24,056 bases of DNA from Lachnospiraceae bacterium (GTDB lineage Bacteria > Bacillota > Clostridia > Lachnospirales > Lachnospiraceae): NCBI GenBank assembly GCA_009774345.1, contig VSNR01000052.1:1-24056 (forward strand). Reading direction: 5' to 3'. Shown here piece by piece: positions 24,004-24,056 of this stretch. A program made the position numbers and the translations under genes. How positions within the stretch are numbered: position 1 is the stretch's first letter; each line of letters starts with the position of its first letter. The notes beneath the pieces were generated by a model. It was not told the DNA's origin. It did no database searches and saw only the letters and a program-made list of their open reading frames with translations.

Positions 24004-24056
24004 GCCTTTTAACCTTTCCTCCATTAATGAGCTTTATTTAAAATACAGCTTAATAT

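Noticed and set aside
1..24056. tRNA, rRNA, CRISPR array or complete insertion sequence
   Set aside because: I looked for cloverleaf-like arms, regularly spaced direct repeats and transposase motifs and saw none that hold up by eye.

Overview
The window looks like a chromosomal segment from an anaerobic, low-to-moderate GC Firmicute, most likely a Clostridia member near Lachnospiraceae. The reasons are strong AGGAGG-type ribosome binding sites, an S-box (SAM-I) riboswitch on metK, a rubredoxin, an M13 lipoprotein peptidase and an ECF sigma/anti-sigma pair of Firmicutes type. The family assignment is inference; no rRNA or other marker gene is present.

Left end (1-2.8 kb): an AT-rich stretch with a long perfect-type hairpin, then a small secreted-peptide gene (575-733) that is absent from a long-ORF view. 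It faces, tail to tail, a 624-645 aa regulator with two XRE-type helix-turn-helix domains and TPR-like helical repeats. The pair has the architecture of PlcR/PapR-like peptide quorum sensing and is the best candidate for an undescribed system here. The regulator is a base-composition mosaic (about 56% GC up to the second HTH, about 28% after it).

Housekeeping block (2.8-9.5 kb, all minus strand): metK under a complete SAM-I riboswitch with promoter, P1 stem, terminator and adjacent RBS; then uvrB-uvrA, with a candidate SOS-controlled promoter about 210 bases before uvrB.

Signalling block (9.5-15.6 kb): an ECF sigma factor with its membrane-anchored partner on the minus strand. Divergent from them is a two-gene plus-strand operon of a cytosolic hybrid histidine kinase and a divergent HD-GYP protein. 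The shared upstream region has two dyads. A short rubredoxin gene (15647-15808, minus) converges on the HD-GYP gene, and a hairpin that includes the HD-GYP stop codon appears to serve as terminator.

AT-rich pocket (15.8-17.1 kb): two decayed genes, a KilA-N domain gene broken by one frameshift and a C-terminal winged-helix remnant.

Right block (17.1-24.0 kb, minus): a tightly packed probable operon reading M13 peptidase lipoprotein, SH3-like secreted protein, MESH1-like (p)ppGpp hydrolase with a cysteine-rich N-terminus, RlmI-type and RlmD-type rRNA methyltransferases, and a 91 aa protein whose start overlaps the rlmD stop. It joins cell-surface, alarmone and ribosome-modification functions. 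The RlmD C-terminal extension has the AT-rich composition of the pocket downstream.
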